From Sphingomonas citri (GTDB lineage: Bacteria; Pseudomonadota; Alphaproteobacteria; Sphingomonadales; Sphingomonadaceae), in NCBI RefSeq assembly GCF_019429485.1, contig NZ_JAHXZN010000007.1, positions 124,001 to 188,000 on the forward strand: 64,000 bases of DNA, in the 5' to 3' direction. Each line of letters opens with the position of its first letter. The stretch's first letter is position 1. The notes under the pieces were generated by a model. That model had not been told where the DNA came from and did not search any database. It was given only the letters and a program-made list of their open reading frames with translations. The position numbers and the translations under genes are program-made. Shown piece after piece: positions 35,021-44,984 of this stretch.

Positions 35021-35905
35021 TTGCGCGTCCTCTCTCACGCGATCCTCGCCGCCGTGCTCGCCGGCGGCGGGCTGCTCGCCGCGCCGGCGGCGCTTGCCCA
35101 GGCGCAGAGCGTCCCGGCCGAGCCCAACCCGACCCCCGATCCGGGCGTGGTCGGCGACACGATCACGGTGGCGGTCGCCGGCGCTTATCTGCCGGATTAC
35201 GAAGGATCGAACGACTATCGCCTCGTCCCCGGCCCGGCGGCGATCGGCTCGTTCCACAATTTCTCGTTCACGCTGCTGGGCAACCGCGCCTCCGTCGACC
35301 TCATCCCCAATCCGAGCGGGCCGAGCTGGGACGTGCAGGCCGGACCGATCGGCGTGGTCAACTTCAATCGCAGCAACAACAAGTCGATCGACGACGCGCG
35401 CGTCCGCGCGCTCGGCGAGCGCGATACCGCGATCGAGCTCGGCGGCTATGTCGGTCTGGGCAAGACCGGCGTTCTCACCAGCCCGTACGACAAGCTCTCG
35501 GCCTCGCTGAGCTACCGCCACGACGTCAGCGGCGTGCATCGCAGCGGCATCTGGAGTCCGTCGGTCAACTATTTCACCCCGCTCAGCCTCAAGGCGGGCG
35601 TGGGCCTGTTCGCCTCGGCCGAGAAGGTGGAGCGCGGCTTCGCGCGGACCTATTTCGACGTCGACGCGGCGCAGTCGGCGGCGAGCGGCCTGCCGCAGTA
35701 CCGCACGCGCGGCGGGTGGAAGCATTACACCGTCGGGATCGCGGGTACCTATTCGCTCACCGGCAACCTGCTGCGCGGCTGGAAGGCGATCGGCGGGGTG
35801 ACCTACAAGCGCATGCTGAACGATTTCGGCGACACGCCGGTGGTGTCGGTGGCGGGCTCGCGCAACCAGTGGCTCGCCGCGCTCGGGATCGGCTACACCT
35901 TCTGA
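35021..35905 (+). CDS. MipA/OmpV family outer-membrane protein
   Basis: A 294-residue beta-barrel protein starting at TTG 35021 after an AGGGG ribosome site; no ATG is near. The signal peptide ends near AALAQAQ, followed by VGDTITVAVAGAYLPDYEGSNDYRLVPGP, typical of MipA/OmpV. The protein ends GIGYTF with a C-terminal Phe as expected for a barrel inserted by BAM. Family members bind MltA or act as porins; substrate is unknown. An inverted repeat follows the gene. Confidence 0.9.
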   Translation: MRVLSHAILAAVLAGGGLLAAPAALAQAQSVPAEPNPTPDPGVVGDTITVAVAGAYLPDYEGSNDYRLVPGPAAIGSFHNFSFTLLGNRASVDLIPNPSGPSWDVQAGPIGVVNFNRSNNKSIDDARVRALGERDTAIELGGYVGLGKTGVLTSPYDKLSASLSYRHDVSGVHRSGIWSPSVNYFTPLSLKAGVGLFASAEKVERGFARTYFDVDAAQSAASGLPQYRTRGGWKHYTVGIAGTYSLTGNLLRGWKAIGGVTYKRMLNDFGDTPVVSVAGSRNQWLAALGIGYTF

Positions 35906-35949
35906 GGAATCGCCGAGCTCCACGCGAGGTGCGTCTGGCATAATCTCTC

Positions 35950-36045
35950 GTCGTCCCGGCCGTGAGCCGGGATCCAAGCTTCCGCGAGGGCAACGTCTGC
36001 TGTGCGCGGGGCGCGTCGGATCCCGGCCCAAGGCCGGGATGACGG
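35950..36045. repeat. Long family-A inverted repeat (GTCATCCCGGCC form)
   Basis: CGTCGTCCCGGCC...GCCGGGATCCA on the left and GGATCCCGGCC...GGCCGGGATGACG on the right form a large nested palindrome between convergent mipA-like and aldehyde dehydrogenase genes. It belongs to the family of elements at 18625, 51044 and 53533. Confidence 0.85.
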
Positions 36046-36110
36046 GGGAGGGGGCGTGGACGCTCCCGCCTCCCGTCGCTCAGGGCAAGGTGGGCAGTTC
36101 GCTAGACCGC

Positions 36111-37547
36111 TCAGGCGATGTGCACCGCCTTGGTGACGAGGTGCGCCGCGATCCCCTCGGGCCCGTCCTCCGAGCCGAAGCCGCTGTCCTTGACGCCGCC
36201 GAAGGGCGCGTCGCCCCAGCTCAGCCGGACGGTGTTGATCGCGACCATGCCTGCCTCGATCTCGTCGCCGAGCCGGTTCTGCAGGCGGCCGTTCTCGGTG
36301 AAGCAATAGGCGCCGAGGCCGTAGGGCAGGCGATTGGCCTCGGTGATCGCGTCGTCGGCGCTGGCGAACGAGCCGATCAGCGCCACCGGGCCGAACGGCT
36401 CCTCGTTCATCGCGCTGCTCGACAGCGGCACGTCGGCCAGCACCGTCGGCGTGAAGAAGAAGCCCTCGCCCTCGCCGCGCGCGCCGCCGGTGAGCAGCTT
36501 GGCGCCGGCGCCGACCGCCTGCTCGACCAGCCCGGCGATCGCCTCGGGGCGGCGCTGGTTGGCCATCGGCCCCATCTGCGTCGCCTTGTCGAGCCCGTTG
36601 CCCAGCTTCAGTGCCTTGGTGCGCTCGGCGAAGCCCTGCGCGAACCGCTCGTAGATGCCCTGCTGGACGTGGAAGCGCGTCGGCGCCACGCAGACCTGGC
36701 CGGCGTTGCGGAACTTGTGCGCCACCAACGTGTCGAGCGTGCGCTCGAGGTCGCAGTCGTCGAACACCAGCACCGGGCCGTGCCCGCCGAGCTCCATCGT
36801 GCTCTTCATCACCGTGTCCGCGGCCAGCTTGAGCAGGTGCTTGCCCACAGGCACCGAGCCGGTGAAGCTCAGCTTGCGAGTCACCGGCGAGGCGAGCAGG
36901 TGGCGCGACACCGCGTCCGGCACGCCGAAGACGAGCTGCGCGACGTCGCCGGGCAGCCCCGCGTCCTGGAAGCAGCGCAGGATCGCCACCGCGGCGCCGG
37001 GGGTCTCCTCGCTCGGCTTGAGGATCACCGAGCAGCCCGCCGCGATCGCGGGCGACAGCTTGCGCACCGGGTTCATCACCGGGAAGTTCCACGCGCAGAA
37101 GGCCGCCACCGGGCCGACCGGCTGGTGCAGCACCAGCGAGCGCGTGCCGGTCGGCCGCGGCAGCACGCGGCCGTATATCCGCACCGCCTCGCCGGCGTGG
37201 AAGTCGAGCAGCGCCGCCGTCGCCAGCACCTCGCCCTTGGCCTCGGCGAAGGGCTTGCCCTCCTCCAGCGTGGCCAGCCGCGCGAGCTGGTCGGCGCGCT
37301 CGCGCACCAGCGCGGCGGTACGCGCCAGCACCGCGGCGCGCTCCTGCGGTGCGGTCGAGCGCCAGGCGCGGAAGCCGCGCTCGGCCGCCTCCAGCGCGCG
37401 GTCGAGGTCGGCGGCGGTGGCGAGCGGGACGTGGCCGACCGCCCGGCCGTCGGCGGGGTTGAGCACCTCCTGCGTGTCACGCCCGGCGGTGATCCACTCG
37501 CCCGCGATATAGAGGCCGAGCGGGGTGTCGTAGGGGGAGTCGGTCAT
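36111..37547 (-). CDS. Aldehyde dehydrogenase, succinate-semialdehyde dehydrogenase-like
   Basis: A 478-residue NAD(P)+-dependent aldehyde dehydrogenase. The catalytic Cys lies in FRNAGQVCVAPTRF and the catalytic Glu in MELGGHGPV; cofactor motifs LSFTGSVPVGKHLL and NEEPFGPV are in place. The order and motif style match succinate-semialdehyde dehydrogenase (GabD-like) relatives, but substrate specificity cannot be fixed. It stands alone upstream of anti-sigma gene. Confidence 0.88.
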   Translation of the reverse strand: MTDSPYDTPLGLYIAGEWITAGRDTQEVLNPADGRAVGHVPLATAADLDRALEAAERGFRAWRSTAPQERAAVLARTAALVRERADQLARLATLEEGKPFAEAKGEVLATAALLDFHAGEAVRIYGRVLPRPTGTRSLVLHQPVGPVAAFCAWNFPVMNPVRKLSPAIAAGCSVILKPSEETPGAAVAILRCFQDAGLPGDVAQLVFGVPDAVSRHLLASPVTRKLSFTGSVPVGKHLLKLAADTVMKSTMELGGHGPVLVFDDCDLERTLDTLVAHKFRNAGQVCVAPTRFHVQQGIYERFAQGFAERTKALKLGNGLDKATQMGPMANQRRPEAIAGLVEQAVGAGAKLLTGGARGEGEGFFFTPTVLADVPLSSSAMNEEPFGPVALIGSFASADDAITEANRLPYGLGAYCFTENGRLQNRLGDEIEAGMVAINTVRLSWGDAPFGGVKDSGFGSEDGPEGIAAHLVTKAVHIA

Positions 37548-37648
37548 GGTCGCTTCCGTCCGCGTGAGAGGATGCGCGCCGTATAGCGTCGCCGCGCGCG
37601 CGGGTCAGGCCATCTCGTCGGGGGCGCGGCTCGGTCTGACGCCCCCGC

Positions 37649-38353
37649 TCATCCCTCCGCCAGCGCGCCGGCCGCGACCACGGGGCCGGTCGGTGCCGCG
37701 CCCGGCGACCCGCCCGGCGGCTCGATCGACACCGCCAGCGTCGTGCCCGCGCGCAGCAGCACGCGCTGCGCCTGCGCGACCACCAGCCGGGTCGGGCGCC
37801 TCGCGTCGAGCAGTCCGAGCGCGACCGGTGCGCCGCCCTCGGCGATCGCCCAGAGCTCGGCGCTGCGGCCGCGCGGCACGGTCGCGGCGGCGATCCGCAC
37901 CTCGCCGCTGGTGCGGTCGACCGCCGCGGCGAGCGGCGCGCGGCCGGGTGCCTCGGCGCCGGCGGGAACGGTGAGCGCGGCGAGCAGCGGCGCCGGCGCC
38001 GGGCGCGCCGGCACCGGCACGGGCGGCGGCGGGGGGGCGCGCAACGGCCCCACCACCAGCGCGAGCACCGCGGCGGCGAGCCCGGCGAGCGCGAGCGCGC
38101 CCCAGCGGCGCCAGCCGGCGCGCGGCGCCGCGCCGGGCGTGTCGATCGCGGCGAGGACGCGCGCCTCCAGGTCGGGCGGCGGCGGTGCCTCGGGGAACGC
38201 CAGCGCGAGCGGTGCGAGCCATTCCTCCCAGCGCGCCACCTCGGCGGCGAAGGCGCGATCGCCCGCCAGCCGCGCGCGCGCCGCGGCCAGCTCGGCGCCG
38301 TCGAGAACGCCGAGCGCCAGCTCGGCGGCGAGGGCCTGGTCGTCAGGCGTCAT
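37649..38353 (-). CDS. Anti-sigma factor (RskA-type)
   Basis: A 234-residue membrane protein: cytoplasmic N-terminal anti-sigma region (LALGVLDGAELAAARARLAGD, about 12-32), one transmembrane helix (WGALALAGLAAAVLALVVG, about 82-100), a proline-rich linker and a periplasmic RskA-like domain. There is no zinc HxxxCxxC motif. It overlaps the upstream sigma factor by 11 bp, so is its likely partner, holding it inactive until a periplasmic signal arrives. Confidence 0.85.
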   Translation of the reverse strand: MTPDDQALAAELALGVLDGAELAAARARLAGDRAFAAEVARWEEWLAPLALAFPEAPPPPDLEARVLAAIDTPGAAPRAGWRRWGALALAGLAAAVLALVVGPLRAPPPPPVPVPARPAPAPLLAALTVPAGAEAPGRAPLAAAVDRTSGEVRIAAATVPRGRSAELWAIAEGGAPVALGLLDARRPTRLVVAQAQRVLLRAGTTLAVSIEPPGGSPGAAPTGPVVAAGALAEG

Positions 38354-38921
38354 CGGACAGGCACTCGCGCAGCCGCAGCAGCGCGCGGCGTATCAGGCTC
38401 TTCATGGTGCCCAGCGGCGTGCCGTCGCGCGCCGCCAGCTCGGCGTAGGTGATGCCGTCGTAGAAAGCGGTGCGCACCGCGTCGCGCGGCCTCGGCTCGA
38501 GCGTCTCGAGACAGTCGGCGATCCGCGCGCGCTCCTCCTCCGCCAGCAGCGCGGCCTCGGCGCGCGGAGCCGGATCGACGGGTTCGGCCGCGCTGCCCGG
38601 CTCGGCCAGCGGCGCGGTGGCGTGCTGGCGGCGGCGCCAGTCGATCGCGCGGTGGCGCGCGATCGTCGCCAGCCAGGTGATCGGGCTCGCCCGGCCGGGC
38701 TCATAGCCGCCGGCGCGGCGCCACACTTGCACATAGACGTCCTGCAACACGTCCTCCGCGGCCTGTCGCTCGCCGCAGATACGCAGGCAGATGCCGAACA
38801 GCTTCGCCGAGGTGAGCCGATACAGCCGCTGGAAGGCGTCACGGTCCTCCATCGCCACGGCGAGCAGCTCCCGCACCAGCTCGGCGCGCCGCGCCGCCGC
38901 GTCGGAGGGAGCCGCGGTCAC
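38343..38921 (-). CDS. ECF sigma factor (SigK/RpoE-like)
   Basis: A 192-residue extracytoplasmic-function sigma factor starting at GTG 38921. Region 2 shows DRDAFQRLYRLTSAKLFGICLRI and QAAEDVLQDVYVQVWRRA with SPITWLATIARHRAIDWRRR; region 4 shows TFYDGITYAELA-like helix-turn-helix with GTPLGTMKSLIRRALLRLRECL. It is followed by an overlapping anti-sigma gene and is divergent from ferritin-like genes. A TAACC-GGTTA palindrome lies in the shared promoter gap. Longer frames upstream (to 40367) are antisense to the ferritin-like gene. Confidence 0.88.
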   Translation of the reverse strand: MTAAPSDAAARRAELVRELLAVAMEDRDAFQRLYRLTSAKLFGICLRICGERQAAEDVLQDVYVQVWRRAGGYEPGRASPITWLATIARHRAIDWRRRQHATAPLAEPGSAAEPVDPAPRAEAALLAEEERARIADCLETLEPRPRDAVRTAFYDGITYAELAARDGTPLGTMKSLIRRALLRLRECLSDDA

Positions 38922-38987
38922 GGCTTGGCAGCGCCCGAATATTCCGCCACTCGCTGCATCCTTCGCGTCGCTCCGTCGTATCTGCCG

Positions 38988-39004
38988 TAACCTGACGTCG
39001 GTTA
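38988..39004. promoter_or_regulatory. TAACC-N7-GGTTA palindrome in divergent sigma/ferritin gap
   Basis: TAACCTGACGTCGGTTA is an inverted repeat midway in the 132-bp gap between the ECF sigma gene and the first ferritin-like gene. ECF promoters often have an AAC-containing -35 box, so each arm could be a -35 for one direction. No clear -10 box is visible, so this is a candidate only. Confidence 0.35.
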
Positions 39005-39053
39005 GGAAGTGTGGCAAGCACGGCGCGTCGGGACAACTAGGAAAGGGCCTGTC

Positions 39054-40076
39054 ATGCCGGATCGCCAGCCGTCGATGGAGACGCTCGAGGCGCGCGCGCG
39101 CCGCCGCGAGTCGCGCCGCGACTTCTTCACCCATGTCGCCGGCGCGGCCGCGATCGGGGCCACCGCCCTCGCCGCCTCGGCGCAGGCGCAGACCTCGCCC
39201 AGCCCGACGCCCACCGCCACCTTCACCGAGGCGGACGTGCTCAACTTCGCGCTCAACCTCGAGTATCTCGAGGCGAACTTCTACTCGTTCGCGGCGACCG
39301 GCGCGGCGCTCGCCGCGGCCGACACCGGTGGCAACGTCGGGACCGCCGGGGCGGCGACGGGCGGGCGCGCGGTCAGCTTCCAGGACCCGCTCGTGGCGCA
39401 ATATGCGCGCGAGATCGCGGCCGACGAGCTGGCGCACGTGCGCTTCCTGCGCAGCCAGTTCAGCGATACCACGCGCGCGGCGCAGCCCGCGATCGACCTC
39501 AGCGTCAGCCCCACCAGCGCGTTCAGCGTGGCCGCCCGGGCCGCCGGGCTGATCCAGGCCGGGCAGAGCTTCGACCCTTACGCCTCCGACGAGAACTTCC
39601 TCCTCGGCGCGTTCATCTTCGAGGACGTCGGCGTCACCGCCTACAAGGGCGCGGCGCCGCTGATCAGCAACAAGGTCTTCGTCGAGGCGGCGGCGGGCAT
39701 CCTCGCGGTGGAGGCCTATCACGCCGCGATCATCCGCTCGGTGCTGTACCGCAAGGGGCTGGCGACACCGTCGCTCCGGCTGATCGAGGCGACCACGGCG
39801 ATCTCCGACGCGCGCGACACGCTCGACGGCAAGACCGCGACCACGGACGCGGTGCGCGGCATCGCGGCCGAGGACGACCAGGGCATCGCGCCGACCACGA
39901 CGAGCGACGGTACCGTGTCGAACATCGTGCCGCTCAACGAGAACGGCATCGCCTACAGCCGCACGGCCGGGCAGACGCTCAACATCGTCTACCTCAACGC
40001 CGCGGCGGTGAGCAGCGGGGGCTTCTTCCCCGCCGGCGTCAACGGCAACATCAAGACGAGCGCGGCATCGGCCTGA
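39054..40076 (+). CDS. Exported ferritin-like domain protein 1
   Basis: A 340-residue protein with a Tat-type signal (RRESRRDFFTHVAGAAAIG) and a ferritin-like four-helix domain of the PF13668 type, related to plant desiccation protein PCC13-62. Likely di-metal ligands: NLEYLEANFY, REIAADELAHVRF, FEDVGVTAY and AVEAYHAA. The start at 39054 is preferred over an upstream ATG at 39009 because of the signal. A second paralogue follows 58 bp downstream, and a divergent ECF sigma gene lies upstream. Enzymatic activity is unknown. Confidence 0.8.
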   Translation: MPDRQPSMETLEARARRRESRRDFFTHVAGAAAIGATALAASAQAQTSPSPTPTATFTEADVLNFALNLEYLEANFYSFAATGAALAAADTGGNVGTAGAATGGRAVSFQDPLVAQYAREIAADELAHVRFLRSQFSDTTRAAQPAIDLSVSPTSAFSVAARAAGLIQAGQSFDPYASDENFLLGAFIFEDVGVTAYKGAAPLISNKVFVEAAAGILAVEAYHAAIIRSVLYRKGLATPSLRLIEATTAISDARDTLDGKTATTDAVRGIAAEDDQGIAPTTTSDGTVSNIVPLNENGIAYSRTAGQTLNIVYLNAAAVSSGGFFPAGVNGNIKTSAASA

Positions 40077-40134
40077 GGCGCGTGCGCGCCCCCGATCGCC
40101 TTTCCCGTATCGCCCTGACAGAGGGACCGTCATC

Positions 40135-41148
40135 ATGATCAAGGATTCCGTCTTCGCCGCGCTCGAGCTCGCCAACGAGCGGCGTGCCGAGCGCCGCCGC
40201 TTCCTCAAGCTCGCCGGCGCCGGTGCCGCCGCGGCCGGCGGGCTCGGCCTGCTGTCCGCCTGCGGCAACGACGACGACGACTCGCCAACGCCGACACCGT
40301 CGCCTACCCCGACGCCGAGCACCAGCGGAGTCGCCACCGACGTCGGCATCCTCCAGCTCGCACTCAACCTCGAATATCTTGAAGCGCAATTCTACTCGAT
40401 CGCGGCGTTCGGCCGGCGGCTGCCCGACGCGAGCCTGACCGGCGCGGTCGGTACGCGCGGTGACGTCACCGGCGGCCGCCAGGTGACCTTCACCGACCCG
40501 GTGATCGCGTCCTATGCGCGCGAGATCGCGGGCGACGAGATCGCGCACGTCACCGCGCTGCGCGCGGTGCTCACCGCGGCGGGATCGACGCTGGTGATCG
40601 CGCAGCCAGCGATCAACATCGACGGGGGCGCCACCGGTGCCTTCACTGCCGCGGCGCGGGCCGCCGGGCTGGTCGACAAGACGAGCGGCACCTTCGACCC
40701 CTACGAGAGCGATCAGAACTTCCTGCTCGCGGCCTTCCTGTTCGAGGACGTCGGCGTCTCCGCCTACAAGGGAGCGTCGCCGCTGATCACCAGCGCGACC
40801 TATCTCGAGGCCGCCGCCGGCATCCTGGCGGCGGAGGCCTATCACGCCGGGCTGATCCGCACCGAGCTGTTCTCGCGTGGCGAGACCGCGCGCGCGGCGG
40901 CGAACGCGATCGCCACGGCACGCGACTCGCTCGACGGTAGCGCCACGCTCGACGCCGGGATCGCCAACAGCGACGGCACCGCCAATCTGGTGCCCGCCGA
41001 CTCGAACGCGATCGCCTACAGTCGCTCGTCGGCGCAGGTGCACAACATCGCCTATCTGCGCACCACGGCGGGGATCGGCGGCGGCTTCTTCCCGGCGGGG
41101 ACGAACAATTCGATCGAGGCGCTGCGCACGTCGGGCGCTACCGCCTGA
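40135..41148 (+). CDS. Exported ferritin-like domain lipoprotein 2
   Basis: A 337-residue paralogue of the gene before it, with RRRFLKLAGAG twin-arginine start, a lipobox (LLSACGN, Cys near 43), a Thr/Pro-rich linker and the ferritin-like domain: NLEYLEAQFYS, REIAGDEIAHVTA, FEDVGVSAY and AAEAYHAG. The paralogue pair shares nearly all helices. As a lipoprotein it would be anchored in the envelope. A strong terminator follows. Confidence 0.8.
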   Translation: MIKDSVFAALELANERRAERRRFLKLAGAGAAAAGGLGLLSACGNDDDDSPTPTPSPTPTPSTSGVATDVGILQLALNLEYLEAQFYSIAAFGRRLPDASLTGAVGTRGDVTGGRQVTFTDPVIASYAREIAGDEIAHVTALRAVLTAAGSTLVIAQPAINIDGGATGAFTAAARAAGLVDKTSGTFDPYESDQNFLLAAFLFEDVGVSAYKGASPLITSATYLEAAAGILAAEAYHAGLIRTELFSRGETARAAANAIATARDSLDGSATLDAGIANSDGTANLVPADSNAIAYSRSSAQVHNIAYLRTTAGIGGGFFPAGTNNSIEALRTSGATA

Positions 41149-41192
41149 CACGACCGGCCCCGCTCTGCTCGGGGCCGCAGCGAGCGAGCGAA

Positions 41193-41223
41193 GGCCGCGT
41201 CCGCCAGCCGGACGCGGCCCTTT
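41193..41223 (+). terminator. Rho-independent terminator after the ferritin-like genes
   Basis: A perfect 11-bp stem GGCCGCGTCCG / CGGACGCGGCC (41193-41203 and 41209-41219) with a 5-base loop is followed by a short CTTT run. It lies just after the second ferritin-like gene and before the TPP riboswitch. Confidence 0.8.
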
Positions 41224-41258
41224 GCTTGTCCGCTCGATCCGGCTATGACGGAGCCTTC

Positions 41259-41364
41259 CCCGGGGGACCGCCGATGCCGCGGTTGAGAGGAGGGTAGCAG
41301 CCCTCGACCCGCCGAACCTGATCCGGTTGACACCGGCGTAGGGAGTGGAGCGGCGTCCCCCGGG
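41259..41364 (+). promoter_or_regulatory. TPP riboswitch upstream of thiC
   Basis: The THI-box core is clear: GGTTGAGAGG near 41281, GTAGCAGCCCTCGACCC, GAACCTGATCCGGTT and ACCGGCGTAGGGAG near 41332. A closing P1 stem pairs CCCGGGGGAC (41259-41268) with GTCCCCCGGG (41355-41364). It ends 36 bp before the thiC start and likely controls it by sequestering the ribosome-binding site or ending transcription when thiamine diphosphate is high. Confidence 0.95.
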
Positions 41365-41400
41365 CCAACCGTCTTCCCCCGCGATGAGAGGAGAAGACGC

Positions 41401-43260
<1,860 letters not shown>

Positions 43261-43300
43261 TGCTATCCGCGGCCGGACCTCCTCCGACCGCGGGACGGTC

Positions 43301-43570
43301 TCATCGGTAGTGGTAGCGACAGCTCAATATCTCGAGCGCCTGTGTCGCACCGCTACCGCTCACCCGGTAGACCAGCCGGTGCTCGCCGCTGATCCGTCGT
43401 GACCACCAGCCCCTGAGGCTCTGCTTGAGCGGCTCCGGCTTGCCGAGCCCCGCGAAGGGATGGCGCCTCGCATCCTCGACCAGCGCGTTGATCCGCTGTG
43501 CCGTCGCGGCGTCCTCGTTCTGCCACGCCACATAGTCGAGCCACGCGTCGCGATCGAACACGATCCTCAA
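43301..43570 (-). CDS. yoeB: YoeB family mRNA interferase toxin
   Basis: An 89-residue RelE-superfamily endoribonuclease that cuts mRNA at the ribosomal A site. Sequence matches YoeB throughout: LDYVAWQ, RINALVED, GKPEPLK, SRRISGEHRLVY and CRYHYR. Catalytic residues Glu46, Arg65, His87 and Tyr88 are present. TTG 43570 overlaps the antitoxin stop as TTGA and gives an N-terminus aligned with YoeB (RIVFDRDAW). Longer frames upstream are wrong-frame reads of the antitoxin. Confidence 0.9.
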   Translation of the reverse strand: MRIVFDRDAWLDYVAWQNEDAATAQRINALVEDARRHPFAGLGKPEPLKQSLRGWWSRRISGEHRLVYRVSGSGATQALEILSCRYHYR

Positions 43571-43821
43571 GGACGGAGCAACTCGTGCTCCTCGCCCTCG
43601 CCAGCAGTGAAGCGCCCGATCCCCTCCAGCAGCCGCCTCGCGTTCTCCGGGGAGGAGAGCAGGTGCATGGTCTCCTGCATGCCTTCCCACTCGCTCTGCG
43701 CCACCAGCACCACACCCTCGCCGGCTGGCCGAACGATCTGCAGCGGCGCCTTATCAGCGACCACCCGGTCAAGCACGGCCTTCAGGTTCGCGCGGGTCTC
43801 GGACACGGTGAGCGTTTCCAT
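43567..43821 (-). CDS. yefM: YefM/Phd family antitoxin
   Basis: An 84-residue antitoxin starting at ATG 43821 (METLTVSETRANLKAVLDRV), the typical Phd/YefM DNA-binding half, with a C-terminal toxin-binding region. It represses its own operon with YoeB. The start overlaps nothing; its stop overlaps the toxin TTG by 3 bases. A TGTACA operator lies 20 bp upstream. Confidence 0.9.
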   Translation of the reverse strand: METLTVSETRANLKAVLDRVVADKAPLQIVRPAGEGVVLVAQSEWEGMQETMHLLSSPENARRLLEGIGRFTAGEGEEHELLRP

Positions 43822-43830
43822 GCCCGCGGC

Positions 43831-43848
43831 GTACAATATTCTGTACAA
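43831..43848. promoter_or_regulatory. YefM-type operator
   Basis: A perfect TGTACA (43842-43847) and a near-copy CGTACA (from 43830) lie 10-20 bp before the antitoxin start. E. coli YefM binds TGTACA repeats with the same palindromic core, so autoregulation is likely. The AT-rich stretch between them is a plausible -10 region. Confidence 0.6.
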
Positions 43849-43863
43849 AGCTGCAACGCGTGC

Positions 43864-44553
43864 TCAAGCTGACCAGGCAATGCGCCCCCGCCCGCGCGCC
43901 TCCAGGAACGCGTTCGCCTGGCTGAACGGCCGCGCGCCGAACCAGCCCTTGTACGCCGACAGCGGGGAGGGATGCGGCGCGCACAGCACCAAGTGGCGCC
44001 CCGCCGCGTCCACGGCGCGCACTAGCCCTACTTTCGCCTGCGCGTGCGCGCCCCACAGCAGGAACACCACCGGTTCCTCCTTCGTCGCGACCGCGCGGAT
44101 CACCGCGTCGGTGAACGCCTCCCAGCCGCGCGCGCGGTGCGAGGCGGCGCGACCGCTCTCCACCGACAGCACCGTGTTGAGCAGCAGCACGCCCTGCCGC
44201 GCCCAATGCTCGAGTGAGCCGTCACGCGGCGGCGCGGCGCCGAGGTCGTTCGCCAGTTCCTTGTAGATGTTGACGAGGCTCGGTGGCGGCTTGACCCCCG
44301 GCGGCACCGAGAAGGCCAGACCATGTGCCTGACCCGGCCCGTGGTACGGATCCTGCCCCAGGATCACGACGCGCACCGCCGACAAAGGCGTCAGCTCAAG
44401 CGCGCGAAAGCGCGCCGCCGCGGGCGGGAAGATCGCCTTGCCCGCTGCCGCCTCGTCGCGCAGGAAGGCCTGCAGCGCCGTCATAGTCGGGCAGGCCAGC
44501 GCCGCGGCGAGCGGCGCCCCCCAGCTCGGGTCGAGGCGCGGCGGCCAGCTCAT
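43864..44553 (-). CDS. ung: Uracil-DNA glycosylase (family 1)
   Basis: A 229-residue Ung that removes uracil from DNA. The water-activating motif GQDPYHG lies at 66-72 and the uracil loop HPSPLSA starts at His194. It is intact and of normal length. It ends 42 bp upstream of the yefM gene on the same strand, and the phnA-like gene ends 2 bp before it starts. Confidence 0.97.
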   Translation of the reverse strand: MSWPPRLDPSWGAPLAAALACPTMTALQAFLRDEAAAGKAIFPPAAARFRALELTPLSAVRVVILGQDPYHGPGQAHGLAFSVPPGVKPPPSLVNIYKELANDLGAAPPRDGSLEHWARQGVLLLNTVLSVESGRAASHRARGWEAFTDAVIRAVATKEEPVVFLLWGAHAQAKVGLVRAVDAAGRHLVLCAPHPSPLSAYKGWFGARPFSQANAFLEARGRGRIAWSA

Positions 44554-44554
44554 C

Positions 44555-44857
44555 TCAGCGCTTGCGGACGAACTCGGCGCGCAGCACCAGCCCCTTGATG
44601 CCGTCGAACTTGCAGTCGATCTCCTGCGCGTCGCCGGTCAGTCGGATCGACTTGATCAACGTGCCGCGCTTGAGCGTCTGGCCCGCGCCCTTGACGTCGA
44701 GGTCCTTGATCAGCGTCACCTGGTCGCCGTCCGACAGCAGGTTGCCGACCGAGTCGCGCACCTCCACCATCGCCGCGTCGGCCTCCTTCTCCGCCAGCGC
44801 GGCGGCGCTGACCCACTCGCCGCTCTCCTCGTCGTACACGTACGCGTCGTCGCTCAT
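44555..44857 (-). CDS. PhnA-type (YjdM) domain protein lacking the zinc ribbon
   Basis: A 100-residue protein that matches the C-terminal domain of PhnA/YjdM: VRDSVGNLLSDGDQVTLIKDLDVKGAGQTLKRGTLIKSIRL...GLVLRAEFVRK. The zinc ribbon that normally starts the family (with two CxxC pairs) is missing; instead there is a short acidic N-terminus (DDAYVYDEESGEWV). The old name alkylphosphonate uptake protein is misleading for this domain. It ends 2 bp before ung. Confidence 0.8.
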   Translation of the reverse strand: MSDDAYVYDEESGEWVSAAALAEKEADAAMVEVRDSVGNLLSDGDQVTLIKDLDVKGAGQTLKRGTLIKSIRLTGDAQEIDCKFDGIKGLVLRAEFVRKR

Positions 44858-44876
44858 GCTCGGTCCTTGTACCGGT

Positions 44877-44957
44877 CGTGCTCCTGCGGAAGCAGGAGCC
44901 CAGCGCCGCGGGCGTCGCGCTCCGTGATCCTGGGTTCCTGCGTGCGCAGGAACACGG
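44877..44957. repeat. Family-B intergenic inverted repeat (GTGCTCCTGCG type)
   Basis: Two nested hairpins: CGTGCTCCTGCG-GAA-GCAGGAGCCCAG on the left and TGGGTTCCTGCG...CGCAGGAACACGG on the right, between purH and the phnA-like gene. Outer arms pair with each other and with the copies at 14809 and 60904. Confidence 0.8.
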
Positions 44958-44984
44958 GCGCGCTAGCACGCATGCCCCACCATC

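Noticed and set aside
38343..40367. 674-codon frame containing the ECF sigma gene
   Set aside because: Everything upstream of the GTG at 38921 is antisense to the ferritin-like gene and has no domain.
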